A stretch of 64,000 nucleotides of DNA from AP-15 sp963724435 (GTDB lineage Bacteria > Pseudomonadota > Alphaproteobacteria > ATCC43930 > CGMCC-115725), in assembly GCA_963724435.1 (NCBI GenBank), contig CAVRUN010000001.1, positions 186,001-250,000 of the forward strand, read 5' to 3'. The translations under genes and the position numbers were made by a program. A model generated the notes under the pieces. That model searched no databases, was not told where the DNA came from, and was given only the letters and a program-made list of their open reading frames with translations. This document shows, one piece after another, positions 24,035 through 33,347 of the stretch (its first letter is position 1; each line of letters starts with the position of its first letter).

Positions 24035-25747
24035 ATGGAATACGATTACATCATTGTGGGCGGCGGCTCGGCCGGCTCGGTCATGGCCAACCGCCTGTCG
24101 GCGAAAAGCACCAATAAGGTCTTGCTGTGCGAGGCCGGCCAGGACACGCCGCACGGCAACGTGCCGCCCGAAATCCTCGACAGCTACCCGGGCACGGCCT
24201 ATTTCGACCCGCGCTTTCACTGGATCGAGTTGAAGGTCCATACCGAAGTCATTTCGCACAACCGGCCCGAGATCGACCGACCGCCACTGCGCAAATACGA
24301 GCAGGCCCGGGTCATGGGCGGCGGCTCGTCGATCAACGGCCAGCTCGCCAATCGCGGCGCGCCGACCGACTACGACGAGTGGGAGGCGCGAGGGGCGGCC
24401 GGGTGGAATTGGAACGCGGTGCTGCCCTATTTCAAAAAAGTCGAGCGCGACATGGATTTCGACGGGCCATGGCACGGCAAGGACGGCCGCATCCCGGTTC
24501 GGCGCATCTTTCCCGATATGTGGAACGGCCACGCCAAGGCGGTGGCAAAGGCGTTCGAACAGGCCGGGTTCGAATTCATCCTCGACCAGAACGGCGAGTA
24601 CGAGGACGGCTATTTCCCGATCACGATCTCCAATCTGTATGATCGGCGGGTGTCGGCGGCGATCGGCTATCTCGATCCGGGCACGCGTATGCGCTCGAAT
24701 TTGACGATCTCGCCCTTGACCCAAGTGACGGCGTTGCTGTTCGAGGGCACGCGCTGCGTCGGGGTCAAGGCCCTGGTCGACGGCAAGGAAACCGAATTCC
24801 GCGTGAACTCAGGCCATGGAGAAGTGATCGTCTCCTCGGGCGCAATCCATTCGCCGGCGCATCTGCTGCGATCAGGGATTGGGCCCGCCGGCCATCTGCG
24901 CGATCTCGGCATCGATGTCGTCGCGAACGTGCCGGGTGTCGGTCAGCGGCTGATGGACCACCCGTCGATCTCGGTGTCGTCGTTCATCAAGCCCGATGCC
25001 CAACTCAACAATATGACGCGACGGCACATCCTCTTGGCATTGCGCTATTCGTCGGGAATTGGCGACGCCCCTGATGGCGACATGTTTGTCGCAAGCGTTA
25101 GCAAATCGGCCTGGCATGCGGTCGGCGAGCAGATCGCCTCCCTTTTGGCGGCGGTCTACAAGACGTTTTCGGAGACCGGACAGGTCAAGCTCGCCTCGCA
25201 CGACTGGCGAGCCGAACCGGTTGTCGAATTCAATCTGCTCTCCGACCGGCGCGATCTCGAACGGCTGATGGACGCGTTTCGCCGGCTGGGCGCAATGCAG
25301 ATCAGCGCAGCATTGAGCGAGGCGACCAGCGACCCGTTCCCGGCAAGCTATACCGAAAAGGTGCGCAAGATCGGCGTCGTCAACAACAAGAATAAGCGCA
25401 TTACCGATGTCATCGCCAAACTACTCGATGGGCCCGCTTGGCTGCGCCGTTACGTGATCGAGAAAGTCATCGTCGAGGGTTACCGCTTCGACCAGCTGAT
25501 GCACGATGATGAGGCGCTCGAAGACTTTATCCGCAAGGCGGCGATCGGCGTATGGCACGCAACCTGCACTTGCCGCATGGGTGCGGACGACGACCCGATG
25601 GCGGTCACCGATAATCAAGGCCGGGTGCGCGGGGTCGCCGGGCTGCGCGTCGTCGACGCGTCATTGTTCCCGTGCGTACCCTGCGCCAACACCAACTTCC
25701 CAACCCTGATGACCGCCGAAAAGATCGCCGACATGATGCTCGCCTGA
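24035..25747 (+). CDS. GMC-family FAD-dependent oxidoreductase
   Basis: This 570-residue glucose-methanol-choline oxidoreductase is related to choline and alcohol dehydrogenases. It has the FAD-binding start IIVGGGSAGSVMANRLS, the family signature GGGSSINGQLANRG (about residue 95), GAIHSPAHLLRSGIGP in the middle, and the active-site VWHATCTCRMG with CANTNFPTLMTAEKIA at the end. It would oxidise an alcohol to an aldehyde; the substrate is not predictable. A strong purine-rich ribosome-binding site (GAGGGAGGGAG) precedes the ATG. Confidence 0.93.
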   Translation: MEYDYIIVGGGSAGSVMANRLSAKSTNKVLLCEAGQDTPHGNVPPEILDSYPGTAYFDPRFHWIELKVHTEVISHNRPEIDRPPLRKYEQARVMGGGSSINGQLANRGAPTDYDEWEARGAAGWNWNAVLPYFKKVERDMDFDGPWHGKDGRIPVRRIFPDMWNGHAKAVAKAFEQAGFEFILDQNGEYEDGYFPITISNLYDRRVSAAIGYLDPGTRMRSNLTISPLTQVTALLFEGTRCVGVKALVDGKETEFRVNSGHGEVIVSSGAIHSPAHLLRSGIGPAGHLRDLGIDVVANVPGVGQRLMDHPSISVSSFIKPDAQLNNMTRRHILLALRYSSGIGDAPDGDMFVASVSKSAWHAVGEQIASLLAAVYKTFSETGQVKLASHDWRAEPVVEFNLLSDRRDLERLMDAFRRLGAMQISAALSEATSDPFPASYTEKVRKIGVVNNKNKRITDVIAKLLDGPAWLRRYVIEKVIVEGYRFDQLMHDDEALEDFIRKAAIGVWHATCTCRMGADDDPMAVTDNQGRVRGVAGLRVVDASLFPCVPCANTNFPTLMTAEKIADMMLA

Positions 25748-25751
25748 CCTC

Positions 25752-25804
25752 CCGCCGGTTTGCCGGGGGCGGTTATCGGAGCGCCGATAAGCCGGTTCCG
25801 GCGG
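25752..25804 (+). terminator. Nested stem-loop after the GMC gene
   Basis: An outer stem CCGCCGG (25752-25758) / CCGGCGG (25798-25804) encloses an inner stem GGTTATCGG / CCGATAAGCC (25771-25793, one bulge). It starts 4 bases after the GMC stop. There is no T tract, so it may act as a transcript-stabilising structure or a weak terminator. Confidence 0.45.
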
Positions 25805-26100
25805 TTCACTCAAACCTTGAGATCCTTTTTGAAGTTGTTCTGCGTCGCGGCCCCTTGGATCGAGCCGGGCCCTCGTTATCGCCGGGTCAGGCGGTCAGCA
25901 GCGCGCGGGCTCAGCTAGTTCCGCTTCAAAGATTGTGGCAGCGTAGGCGTCCCCGCCGCCGTCCCGCAGGGTCACAAAGGCAGATACAGTTTGCTCTGCA
26001 GTATCACTTTCAAGCTATGTTTAATGTTTGCGGAGGCCCCGAGCGGCAGGCCGATAGCATCGGCGCACGCGAGAGTAGCTATTGGGTTTGAGGTTTGGAG
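25805..26100. other. Intergenic stretch without recognised genes
   Basis: Between the stem-loop after the GMC gene and the IS66 end I see no convincing coding frame, RNA gene or repeat. The frame crossing it on the plus strand has no ribosome-binding site and no protein-like composition. Confidence 0.5.
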
Positions 26101-26166
26101 GTAAGCGGAGCTTGATGGCCACCGCTACGGCGGGTTGACGGGCTGGTTTTGTTCGCGGGGCTGCGA

Positions 26167-27804
26167 TCAGGGGTGATCGGCGGTCCAGGCCCAGGGGGTC
26201 AGTTCGGCCAGTCGGTTGTTGGGCCATCCGTTGACGAGTTTGGTGAGTAGGTCGGTCAGATAGGTTTCCGGATTGACGCCGTGCAGCTTGCAGGTCTCGA
26301 TCAGCGAGGCCAGCATCGCCCAGTTTTCCGCGCCTTCGTCGCTGCCGGCGAACAGTGCATTTTTTCGATTCAGAGCGATCGGGCGCATGCTGCGTTCGAC
26401 GGTGTTGGAGTCGATCTCGATGCGGCCGTCATCAAGAAAGCGCACCAGTCCATTCCAGTGGTTGAGGCCATAGCGCAGAGCCTGGGCGATCGTCGCGCCG
26501 CCGGCCAGCTGTGCCAGGGTTTTCTCGAGCCAAGCCTTCAGCGCCGCAACGAGCGGCTTTGTCTTCTCCTGTCGCGCCGCCCGGCGTTCGTCGGCGCTCT
26601 TGCCGCGGATCTCGGCTTCGATGTCATAGAGCTCGGCAATCCGCTTCAGGGCTTCGGCGGCGATCGGCGCCGGCGGTGATTTTGCCAGGTCGAAGAATTG
26701 CCGGCGCCAGTGTGCCCAACAGAAGGCGAGCGTCGCCGGTCCGCCGGCGCGCTTCGGATCGGCGAGGGCGCGATAGCCGGCATAGCCGTCGGTTTGCAGC
26801 ACGCCGGTGTACCCCTTCAGCAGCGCCAAGGCGTAATCGCCGCTGCGCCCTGGTGCGTAGCTGTACACCACCGCCGGCGATGATCCGCCCTGCCACGGCC
26901 GATCGTCGCGAGCGAGCGCCCAGAAGTAACCCTTCTTTGTGCGCCCCCGGCCAGGGTCAAGGACCGGCGCCGTCGTCTCGTCGACGAACAGCTTGGTCGA
27001 GCCCAGCAGCTCCTCGAGCATCAGCCGCCACACCGGTTTGATCTCGGCGGCGCCGTAGCCGGTCCAGAACGCCAGGGTGGCGCGATCGATCACGATGCCC
27101 TGCCGCGCCAGGATCTGGGCCTGGCGGTACAGCGGGCAGTGGTCGGCATATTTTGCGACGATGACATGGGCGACCAACCGCTCGGTCGGCAGGCCGCCTT
27201 CGATCAGCCGCGCCGGCGCCGGCGCCTGCACCACCGCTTCCTGGCATGCGCGGCAGGCGTATTTCGGCCGGCGCGTGACGATCACCTGGTATTGCGCCGG
27301 GACGACGTCGAGCCGCTGCGAGCGATCTTCGCCGATCACGTGCATCGCGCCGCCGCAGCATGGGCAGGCGGTATCTTCCGGTTCGATGACGATCTCGACC
27401 CGCGGCAGGTGCTCGGGCAGCGGGCCGCGGCCAGCGCGCCGCTTCTCCGAACGGGTTTTGCGCAGCGCCGGATCGGCCTTCTCCTGTTCGGCCTCGGCCT
27501 CGGCGATTGCCTGTTCGAGATCTTCCAAGGCCAGGTTGAACTGGTCTGGATCGAGCTTTTCCGAGCGCCGGCCGAACTGCATTCGCTGCAACTGGCGAAG
27601 CAGGTGGCGCAATCGGTCGTTCTGCCCAGCGAGCTGATCACGCTCTTCGGTCAGCCGCCCCTTCTCGGCCCGCTCGGCGTCACGCTCCGCCCATGCCGTC
27701 AGCACCAGGGCGTGCAGCGCGGCAACGTCGTCGGGAAGGCTGTCGGGTGTCGTCACGATCGGGATTATCTCATGTCGCCGGCGCCGTGCGATCCTCAACC
27801 TCAA
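26167..27804 (-). CDS. tnpC: IS66-family transposase TnpC
   Basis: This 545-residue DDE transposase has a long coiled-coil N-terminal part (about residues 30-105), the QFGRRSEKLD segment and a zinc-binding region (CPCCGG and CRAC, about residues 145-185). The catalytic region contains KLFVDETTAPVLDPGRGRTK, YTGVLQTDGYAGY, LAFCWAHWRRQF and EIDSNTVERSMRP. These are the standard IS66 features and the frame is intact. The start at 27804 may be a few codons too early. Confidence 0.95.
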   Translation of the reverse strand: MRLRIARRRRHEIIPIVTTPDSLPDDVAALHALVLTAWAERDAERAEKGRLTEERDQLAGQNDRLRHLLRQLQRMQFGRRSEKLDPDQFNLALEDLEQAIAEAEAEQEKADPALRKTRSEKRRAGRGPLPEHLPRVEIVIEPEDTACPCCGGAMHVIGEDRSQRLDVVPAQYQVIVTRRPKYACRACQEAVVQAPAPARLIEGGLPTERLVAHVIVAKYADHCPLYRQAQILARQGIVIDRATLAFWTGYGAAEIKPVWRLMLEELLGSTKLFVDETTAPVLDPGRGRTKKGYFWALARDDRPWQGGSSPAVVYSYAPGRSGDYALALLKGYTGVLQTDGYAGYRALADPKRAGGPATLAFCWAHWRRQFFDLAKSPPAPIAAEALKRIAELYDIEAEIRGKSADERRAARQEKTKPLVAALKAWLEKTLAQLAGGATIAQALRYGLNHWNGLVRFLDDGRIEIDSNTVERSMRPIALNRKNALFAGSDEGAENWAMLASLIETCKLHGVNPETYLTDLLTKLVNGWPNNRLAELTPWAWTADHP

Positions 27805-27844
27805 GGTGAGTCAACATGACGCAGGCCTCCGACGGAGGTGGCAC

Positions 27845-28215
27845 TCAGCCGGCCACCTGCGGCCGTTTGATCCTGGGGGCGTACACCCGCCGCCAATCCA
27901 GCCCCTCGAACAATGCCGCCAGTTGCGCCGCCGACAGCCGCATCACCCCGTCGCTGATCGCCGGCCATTTGAACTTGGCCCCCTCCAGCCGCTTCCAGAT
28001 CAGCACCAGGCCGGTCCCGTCGTAGACCAGCATCTTCACGCGGTCCACGCCCGCTTCGAGCGAAACACGAAGACCGTCCCATTGAACGGGTCCTGCCGCA
28101 GCACCGATTGCACCGTCGCCGCCAGGCCATCGGCGCCGCGGCGGAAGTCAACCGGCCGGGTTGCGATCAGCACCCGCACTCCCGATGGCGGCGCGCCGGA
28201 GAGAGCGGGGATCAC
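27845..28215 (-). pseudogene. tnpB: IS66 accessory protein TnpB, frameshifted
   Basis: The first part starts at GTG 28215, overlapping the tnpA stop (GTGA). It reads VRVLIATRPVDFRRGADGLA and DPFNGTVFVFRSKRA, then hits a stop at 28036. The rest (DRVKMLVYDGTGLVLIWKRLEG, WPAISDGVMRLSAAQLAALFEGLDW) is in another frame ending at 27845. Removing TG near 28047-28049 restores the family sequence SKRADRVKML, so a 2-base insertion is likely. TnpB is normally needed for IS66 movement. Confidence 0.85.
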
Positions 28216-28523
28216 TTCATTGCCTTCAACAGGCGCAGCACTTTGCCGAGCAAGGCCAGATCGACACCCGCCCTGACACGCACGACCGCGCTGCCGATCT
28301 CGATCTCGATCGCCGCCGCACCAGAACCGCCATCCGCCACCACCGGGACGAAGTCGAGTCCTCGCGTGCCGGCCTCGGCCATCGCATTGGCATCCGCCGC
28401 CGATCCGAACTCCCGCCGCCAGCCATAGAGTTGGTTGCGATGCAGCCCGTAGCGCAACGCGATCTCGCTCGCTTGCGCGCCCGGCGCTTGGCTCTCCGCG
28501 ACGATCGCCACCTTTTCCGTCAT
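28212..28523 (-). CDS. tnpA: IS66 accessory protein TnpA
   Basis: This 103-residue protein has an N-terminal helix-turn-helix (EIALRYGLHRNQLYGWRREF) and a short C-terminal segment ending in LLGKVLRLLKAMK. This is typical of the first gene of IS66 elements, which binds the ends or regulates transposition. It begins about 170 bases inside the left end and overlaps tnpB. Confidence 0.85.
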   Translation of the reverse strand: MTEKVAIVAESQAPGAQASEIALRYGLHRNQLYGWRREFGSAADANAMAEAGTRGLDFVPVVADGGSGAAAIEIEIGSAVVRVRAGVDLALLGKVLRLLKAMK

Positions 28524-28718
28524 CGGTCCAGCGGCGCCGGCGCGGTGTGCCCGTCAACACCTCCACGCGACGGAAACTGTGCCCATCAATTGGCAAATTA
28601 CTTGGCACACCATCCCCCTGCCTCGATCAGAACAGGCAGGTTCACCCCATCACCATCATCCGGCGCAAGGTGGGGGTCAGGCTTCGCTTACGCTTCATCA
28701 AAATCTCCTGTGTCTTAA

Positions 28719-29891
28719 CTAGTCACGGCCGTCGACGGCGAGATCAAACGTAAAAACTCCGTCCATTCCCTCAGGCCGCTGTAACACCTCGGGGTGACGC
28801 AAGGTGCGGACCGCATCATTATGGCCGGCGCTCCAATGCTCCTCCATCGTGCGACGGGAGAATTCGAAATCCTTGGACGACCCCTCATAATTCCGGGCGT
28901 GATAGATCAGCTGGATAATGTTGTAGACCTTTTCGTCGGCTTCGGCGGCAAGGCGCAGCGCTTCCGGCGTTTGGCGCAACTCGACGGGCAATTGGTTAAG
29001 CAGCTTGGCGGTTGCGCGGCGCAATAGTTGCTGCTGTTTGAATTGGTCGGTTGCCGCCCGGGTACGGCTCGAAAAGCGAATTTCCTTCTGGCGGAGTTCG
29101 ACCTCCATCATGTCGCCGGGGAGCTCGCCGCGTGCGTTCCACAGATCGATCTGAAAAACCAGGCTGTCATAGCGCCGATGGCTATCGAGCACCCATTGCA
29201 GCGGCGTGTTCGAGACAAGACCGCCGTCCCAGTAATGCTGGCCGTCAATGATCGTCGCTGGAAAACCCGGCGGCAATGAGCCGCTCGCCAACACATGTTC
29301 GGGTCCGATTTGATGAGTGGTATTGTCGAAATACACAAAATTCCCGGTGCGAACGTTGACCGCGCCGACACTAAAGCGAGTTTCGCCGTCGTTGATGCGA
29401 GAGAAGTCGACGAGGCGCCCAAGGGTGGCGATCAGCGGAGCAGTGTCATACCAGCTCAGTGCGCGTGGATCGCCGCGTGGATAGAGGTAGGGCGGCGGCA
29501 CCCGCGGGCTGAAAAACCCCGGCGCACCGCCGACCAGAATGCCGAGCGCTCGAGCTTGATTGACAAATCGATGGGTCATTTCGTCGCTGACGTTGATGCC
29601 GGGAAGGTACGGCGCGCCGAGCGGCGAAGCGGTAACCGTTTCCCAGAATTCGCGTAATCGCTCGACCCGGCGTTCGGGCGGGTTGCCGCCGATCAACGCC
29701 GCGTTGATCGCCCCGATCGAGATGCCGGCGACCCAGTCGGGGTGAAGATTAGCCTCGGCAAGAGCTTGATAGACGCCAGCCTGATAGGCGCCAAGGGCGC
29801 CGCCGCCCTGCAAGATCAATGCGATCAGTTCGAACGGCGGGCGCGGAATCGCGTGGTGTGTTTTCCGGATTAATTGCTTTCCAGCAGACAT
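28719..29891 (-). CDS. Patatin-like phospholipase
   Basis: This 390-residue alpha/beta lipid acyl hydrolase has the oxyanion glycine-rich loop LQGGGALGAYQAG (about residue 28), the nucleophile serine in GISIGA (GxSxG, about residue 57) and the catalytic Asp in DGG (about residue 220). The C-terminal region is of the DUF3734 type found in many alphaproteobacterial patatin proteins, some linked to polyhydroxyalkanoate or lipid turnover. It has no signal peptide. It is divergent from the Cys/Met-metabolism gene, and IS66 has landed just beyond its stop. Confidence 0.92.
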   Translation of the reverse strand: MSAGKQLIRKTHHAIPRPPFELIALILQGGGALGAYQAGVYQALAEANLHPDWVAGISIGAINAALIGGNPPERRVERLREFWETVTASPLGAPYLPGINVSDEMTHRFVNQARALGILVGGAPGFFSPRVPPPYLYPRGDPRALSWYDTAPLIATLGRLVDFSRINDGETRFSVGAVNVRTGNFVYFDNTTHQIGPEHVLASGSLPPGFPATIIDGQHYWDGGLVSNTPLQWVLDSHRRYDSLVFQIDLWNARGELPGDMMEVELRQKEIRFSSRTRAATDQFKQQQLLRRATAKLLNQLPVELRQTPEALRLAAEADEKVYNIIQLIYHARNYEGSSKDFEFSRRTMEEHWSAGHNDAVRTLRHPEVLQRPEGMDGVFTFDLAVDGRD

Positions 29892-29983
29892 GACAAATGT
29901 TCCGGTTGCCGGTGGGCTCTATGAATAACCCATCATATCCGGCCGTTATGCCAAGCGCGTGTGGGTTTGTGGGTAGGGGTTCA

Positions 29984-31126
29984 ATGAACGGCAAATTGCT
30001 TCATCCGGCGACTCTGGCAGCGCAGGCGCTCGGCTGGATCAATTCCCAGACCGGCGCCGTCGTCCAGCCGGTGCATGTCGCAACCACCTTTCAGCGTGAT
30101 CCCGACAATCAATATCGCCGCGGCCGCAGTTATGCGCGCGACAACAACCCGACCTACGATCAGCCGCAAGCCCTACTGACCGCACTCGAAGGCGGTGTCG
30201 ATACCCTGCTGTTTGCATCCGGAATGGCAGCTGCTGCCGCCGTATTCCAAAGCCTGCCACGCGGTGCTCATGTCGTCGCCCCCAAGGTCATGTATTGGGG
30301 GCTGCGTAGCTGGCTAATGGATTTTGCCGAAACGTGGGGGCTGGAGGTCGATTTCGTCGATGCGGCCTCGCTCGACGCTCTGAAGGGGGCGGTGATGCCG
30401 GGCCGCACCCGGCTGGTTTGGATCGAAACACCCGCCAACCCGCTATGGTCGGTGACCGACATCGAGGGTGCCGCCGAGATCGCCCATGCCGCGGGCGCCG
30501 TGTTAGCGGTCGACAGCACGACGGCGACGCCAGTCCTGACCCGGCCCTTGGCGCTCGGCGCCGATCTCGTCATGCACTCGGCAACCAAATATCTCAACGG
30601 GCACAGCGACGTGATCGCCGGCAGCCTCACTACGGCGCGCAAGGATTCGTTTTGGGAACGGATCTCCAAGGTACGCAGCGGCGGTGGCGCTATTCTCGGG
30701 AGCTTTGAGGCTTTTTTGCTGTTGCGCGGTATGCGCACCTTGTTCCCGAGGGTGGAGCGCGCCTGCCGCTCGGCGCAGCAAATCGCCGAGGTGATAGCTG
30801 CGCACCCGCGCATCGAGCAAGTGCTCTATCCAGGCCTGGCCACTCATCCTGGACATGCGGTTGCCGCGCGCCAGATGACGGGCGGGTTTGGCGGCATGCT
30901 CAGTATCCGCGTGAAGGGAGGCGCCGCCGCTGCGATTGCGGTCGCCGCCAAAGTCGAAGTCTGGCAGCGCGCAACCTCGCTCGGTGGCGTCGAAAGCCTA
31001 ATCGAGCACCGCGCCTCTATCGAGGGCGCCAACAGCCCAATTCCGCCTGACCTGCTGCGCCTTTCGGTCGGGATCGAAGACCCCGCCGATTTGATGGCCG
31101 ATCTTGAAGCCGCCGTTGAGGGGTAG
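29984..31126 (+). CDS. metC: Cystathionine beta-lyase-like PLP enzyme (Cys/Met metabolism family)
   Basis: This 380-residue type I PLP enzyme of the trans-sulfuration family has QPVHVATTF, YARDNNPTYDQ and FASGMAAAAAVFQSL. It also has VDSTTATPVLTRPLALGADLV and the PLP lysine in HSATKYLNGHSDVIAG, with SLGGVESLIEHRAS near the end. It most resembles alphaproteobacterial cystathionine beta-lyases, but gamma-synthase or gamma-lyase activity cannot be excluded. ATG 29984 gives the family's usual MNGKLLHPATLAA start, with AGGGG upstream; earlier in-frame ATGs would add about 29 unlikely residues. Confidence 0.85.
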   Translation: MNGKLLHPATLAAQALGWINSQTGAVVQPVHVATTFQRDPDNQYRRGRSYARDNNPTYDQPQALLTALEGGVDTLLFASGMAAAAAVFQSLPRGAHVVAPKVMYWGLRSWLMDFAETWGLEVDFVDAASLDALKGAVMPGRTRLVWIETPANPLWSVTDIEGAAEIAHAAGAVLAVDSTTATPVLTRPLALGADLVMHSATKYLNGHSDVIAGSLTTARKDSFWERISKVRSGGGAILGSFEAFLLLRGMRTLFPRVERACRSAQQIAEVIAAHPRIEQVLYPGLATHPGHAVAARQMTGGFGGMLSIRVKGGAAAAIAVAAKVEVWQRATSLGGVESLIEHRASIEGANSPIPPDLLRLSVGIEDPADLMADLEAAVEG

Positions 31127-31227
31127 AGTTCTCCCTCTCAGCTTCATAACAAGGTATAATGTAAATTCAGTAATTGCAGTGTTGTGGGCCTACCGCGCCA
31201 CCTGGAGCGGTGAGGATCAGTGTCCGC

Positions 31228-31620
31228 TCAGAGCATCCCAAGCTCGAGCCGGGCCTCCTCGCTCATCTTTTCCGGTGTCCAGGGCGGGGTCCACACCAGC
31301 TTGACCCGCACGTCATTGATCCCGGGAACACCACGGATCGCGGTTTCGACCTCGCCGGGCATGCTGGCGGCCACCGGGCAGGCCGGCGTGGTCAGTGTCA
31401 TCTCGACAAAGACGATCCCGTCCTTTTTGACCATCAGCTCGTAAATCAGCCCCAGTTCGACCAGATCCATCGGGATTTCCGGGTCGCGAACCGTCTTTAG
31501 GGCTTCGAGCACCGGGCCCATCATCGCCGGGTCGTCCTCACCCTCGGGCCGCTCGATGTCGTCGCCCGCGTCCGAGGTTGACGTTTCCTGATCGAAATCA
31601 AACGGGTCGCGCTCGGTCAT
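31228..31620 (-). CDS. sufT: SufT-like Fe-S assembly factor (DUF59/MIP18 family)
   Basis: The 130-residue protein has an acidic disordered N-terminus (about 35 residues) and then the DUF59 domain: VRDPEIPMDLVELGLIY, the conserved-cysteine segment TTPACPVA, and VKLVWTPPWTPEKMSEEAR. SufT helps mature Fe-S proteins. It is the last gene of the suf operon, 4 bases after sufU. Confidence 0.95.
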   Translation of the reverse strand: MTERDPFDFDQETSTSDAGDDIERPEGEDDPAMMGPVLEALKTVRDPEIPMDLVELGLIYELMVKKDGIVFVEMTLTTPACPVAASMPGEVETAIRGVPGINDVRVKLVWTPPWTPEKMSEEARLELGML

Positions 31621-31624
31621 TCCG

Positions 31625-32086
31625 TCACTCCGTCTTTACCGTCGCGCTATTACCTTTGAGGGCTGCCTCGAGGGCATGCCACGACAAGGTCGCGCATTTA
31701 ACCCGAGCCGGATAGGCCTTGACCCCGGTCAACGGTTCGAGCCGTTCCATCTCCTCCGCCAAGGGCTCCGACAGTGGGCTCTCCTGATGACCGGTCACTC
31801 GAGCATGGAAATGCCCGAACAATTCGCGCGCTTCGTCGACAGACTTTCCCTTGAGCACTTCGGTCATCAGCGAGGCGGCGGCCGTCGAAATTGCGCAACC
31901 GCGTCCCTGGAACGCGACATCCGTGATCCGGTCGCCATCCAAGGTCAGGTAGACCGTAACGCGATCGCCGCACAGCGGGTTGTAGCCCTGCGCGGTGTGC
32001 GTGGGGTGCTCGATCGTCCGGAAATTGCGCGGATGGCGCCCGTGATCAAGGATGATGTCCTGATAGAGTTCGCGCAGATCCATCAT
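31625..32086 (-). CDS. sufU: SufU-type Fe-S assembly protein
   Basis: The 153-residue product has YNPLCGDRV, GRGCAISTAAASLM and VKCATLSWHAL. These give the three cysteines and the aspartate of SufU/IscU, with the extra region between the second and third cysteine that marks SufU. In Bacillus, SufU is a zinc-dependent sulfur-transfer partner of SufS. The presence of SufU and the absence of sufE here suggest the same role. The start overlaps sufS by 4 bases. Confidence 0.95.
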   Translation of the reverse strand: MMDLRELYQDIILDHGRHPRNFRTIEHPTHTAQGYNPLCGDRVTVYLTLDGDRITDVAFQGRGCAISTAAASLMTEVLKGKSVDEARELFGHFHARVTGHQESPLSEPLAEEMERLEPLTGVKAYPARVKCATLSWHALEAALKGNSATVKTE

Positions 32087-33345
32087 CGAAACATTTCCTT
32101 TGCGGCCTCGATCCCTTCAACCAGCGCATCGATGTCGCGCTCGTCGTTATAGACGCCGAGTGAGGCCCTGGTCGTCGCACTGAGCCCGAGCTTGTCGAGC
32201 AACGGCTGGGCGCAATGATGCCCGGCGCGCACCGCGACATGATGACGATCGAGCACCGTCGCCAAATCGTGCGGGTGCACCCCTTCGAGATCAAAGGACA
32301 AGATGCCAAGCCGCCGCTGGCCGGCGCCGATAAGGTTAAGCCCGGCAATACGCGACAGGCGGTCGACTCCGTAGCCGGTCAGCGCTTCCTCATGTTCGAG
32401 GATGTTGTCTCGGCCCAGCCCTTCGATGAAATCGAGCGCGGTTGCGAGCCCGATCGCACCCGAAATGTCGGGCGTGCCGGCCTCGAAGCGATGCGGTGGA
32501 TCCTGAAAAACGGTCTTTTCAAAGGTGACGTTCAGGATCATATCGCCGCCTCCTTGCCACGGCGGCATTGCGGCCAGCAATTCGTGACGGCCCCATAGAA
32601 CGCCGATCCCGGTCGGGCCATAGGTCTTGTGCCCAGAGAAGGCGTAAAAATCGCAGCCCAGCGCCTGCACATCGACGGGCAACCGCGGCGCCGCTTGACA
32701 GCCATCAACCAGCACTCGGGCACCGACACGGTGTGCCAGTTCGACGATCGTCTCGATCGGCACCAGCGCTCCGGTCGCATTGGCGATATGGGTGACCGCA
32801 ACAAGCCGGGTGCGCGGCGACAGCCTTGTAGCAAGGGCAGCGAGATCGAGCCCGCCCGTTGCATCAATCGGCGTCACAACGATGCGGATGCCGATCCGGT
32901 CGCGCAGTAGCTGCCATGGGACAATGTTCGAGTGATGCTCGAGCTCGCTGATGACGACTTCGTCTCCCGATTCGAGAAAAGCCCCACCCCAGCTCTGAGA
33001 GACGAGATTGATGGCTTCGGTAGCGCCACGGACAAATACGATCTCTCTCGGATCGGCGGCATTCAAAAACCGCTGCGCCTTGACCCGCGCTTCCTCGAAC
33101 AATTCCGTCGAACGGGCGCTGAGGCGGTAAACACCGCGGTTCACGTTTGCGTAATCAGTGCGGTAGTAATCGCCAATCCGGTCGATGACTGATGCCGGCT
33201 TCTGCGCGCTGGCTCCGGTATCGAGGAAAACCAGATCCGGATGAGTTTGGAAGATCGGAAATTGCTGTTTCAGCCGGCTCGGGTCAAAGCTGCCAGACAG
33301 CTGCTCGCCGCCGAGGTCGACTGCCCTCGGGCTTGCCGTCGTCAT
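32083..33345 (-). CDS. sufS: Cysteine desulfurase SufS
   Basis: This PLP enzyme takes sulfur from cysteine for cluster assembly. The 420-residue product has RGATEAINLV, ELEHHSNIVPWQ, the PLP lysine in FSGHKTYGPTGIG and the active-site cysteine in RAGHHCAQPLL, typical of the group II SufS type. The start at ATG 33345, 2 bases after the sufD stop with GGAGGA upstream, gives the standard N-terminus; the longer frame to 33549 runs inside sufD and is rejected. Confidence 0.96.
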   Translation of the reverse strand: MTTASPRAVDLGGEQLSGSFDPSRLKQQFPIFQTHPDLVFLDTGASAQKPASVIDRIGDYYRTDYANVNRGVYRLSARSTELFEEARVKAQRFLNAADPREIVFVRGATEAINLVSQSWGGAFLESGDEVVISELEHHSNIVPWQLLRDRIGIRIVVTPIDATGGLDLAALATRLSPRTRLVAVTHIANATGALVPIETIVELAHRVGARVLVDGCQAAPRLPVDVQALGCDFYAFSGHKTYGPTGIGVLWGRHELLAAMPPWQGGGDMILNVTFEKTVFQDPPHRFEAGTPDISGAIGLATALDFIEGLGRDNILEHEEALTGYGVDRLSRIAGLNLIGAGQRRLGILSFDLEGVHPHDLATVLDRHHVAVRAGHHCAQPLLDKLGLSATTRASLGVYNDERDIDALVEGIEAAKEMFR

Positions 33346-33347
33346 GT

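Larger units (their letters stand above)
26101..28691 (-). mobile_element. IS66-family insertion sequence, complete ends
   Basis: The element is about 2.59 kb and carries tnpA, tnpB and tnpC in the usual IS66 order. Its two ends are imperfect inverted repeats: GTAAGCGGAGCTTGATGG inward from 26101, and GTAAGCGAAGCCTGACCC inward from 28691 on the other strand, both followed by a CCACC. They begin with GTAA as expected for IS66. The 8 bases outside each end (GTTTGGAG and GCTTCATC) do not match, so no target duplication is visible. It lies between the GMC gene and the patatin gene, 27 bases past the patatin stop. Confidence 0.85.
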
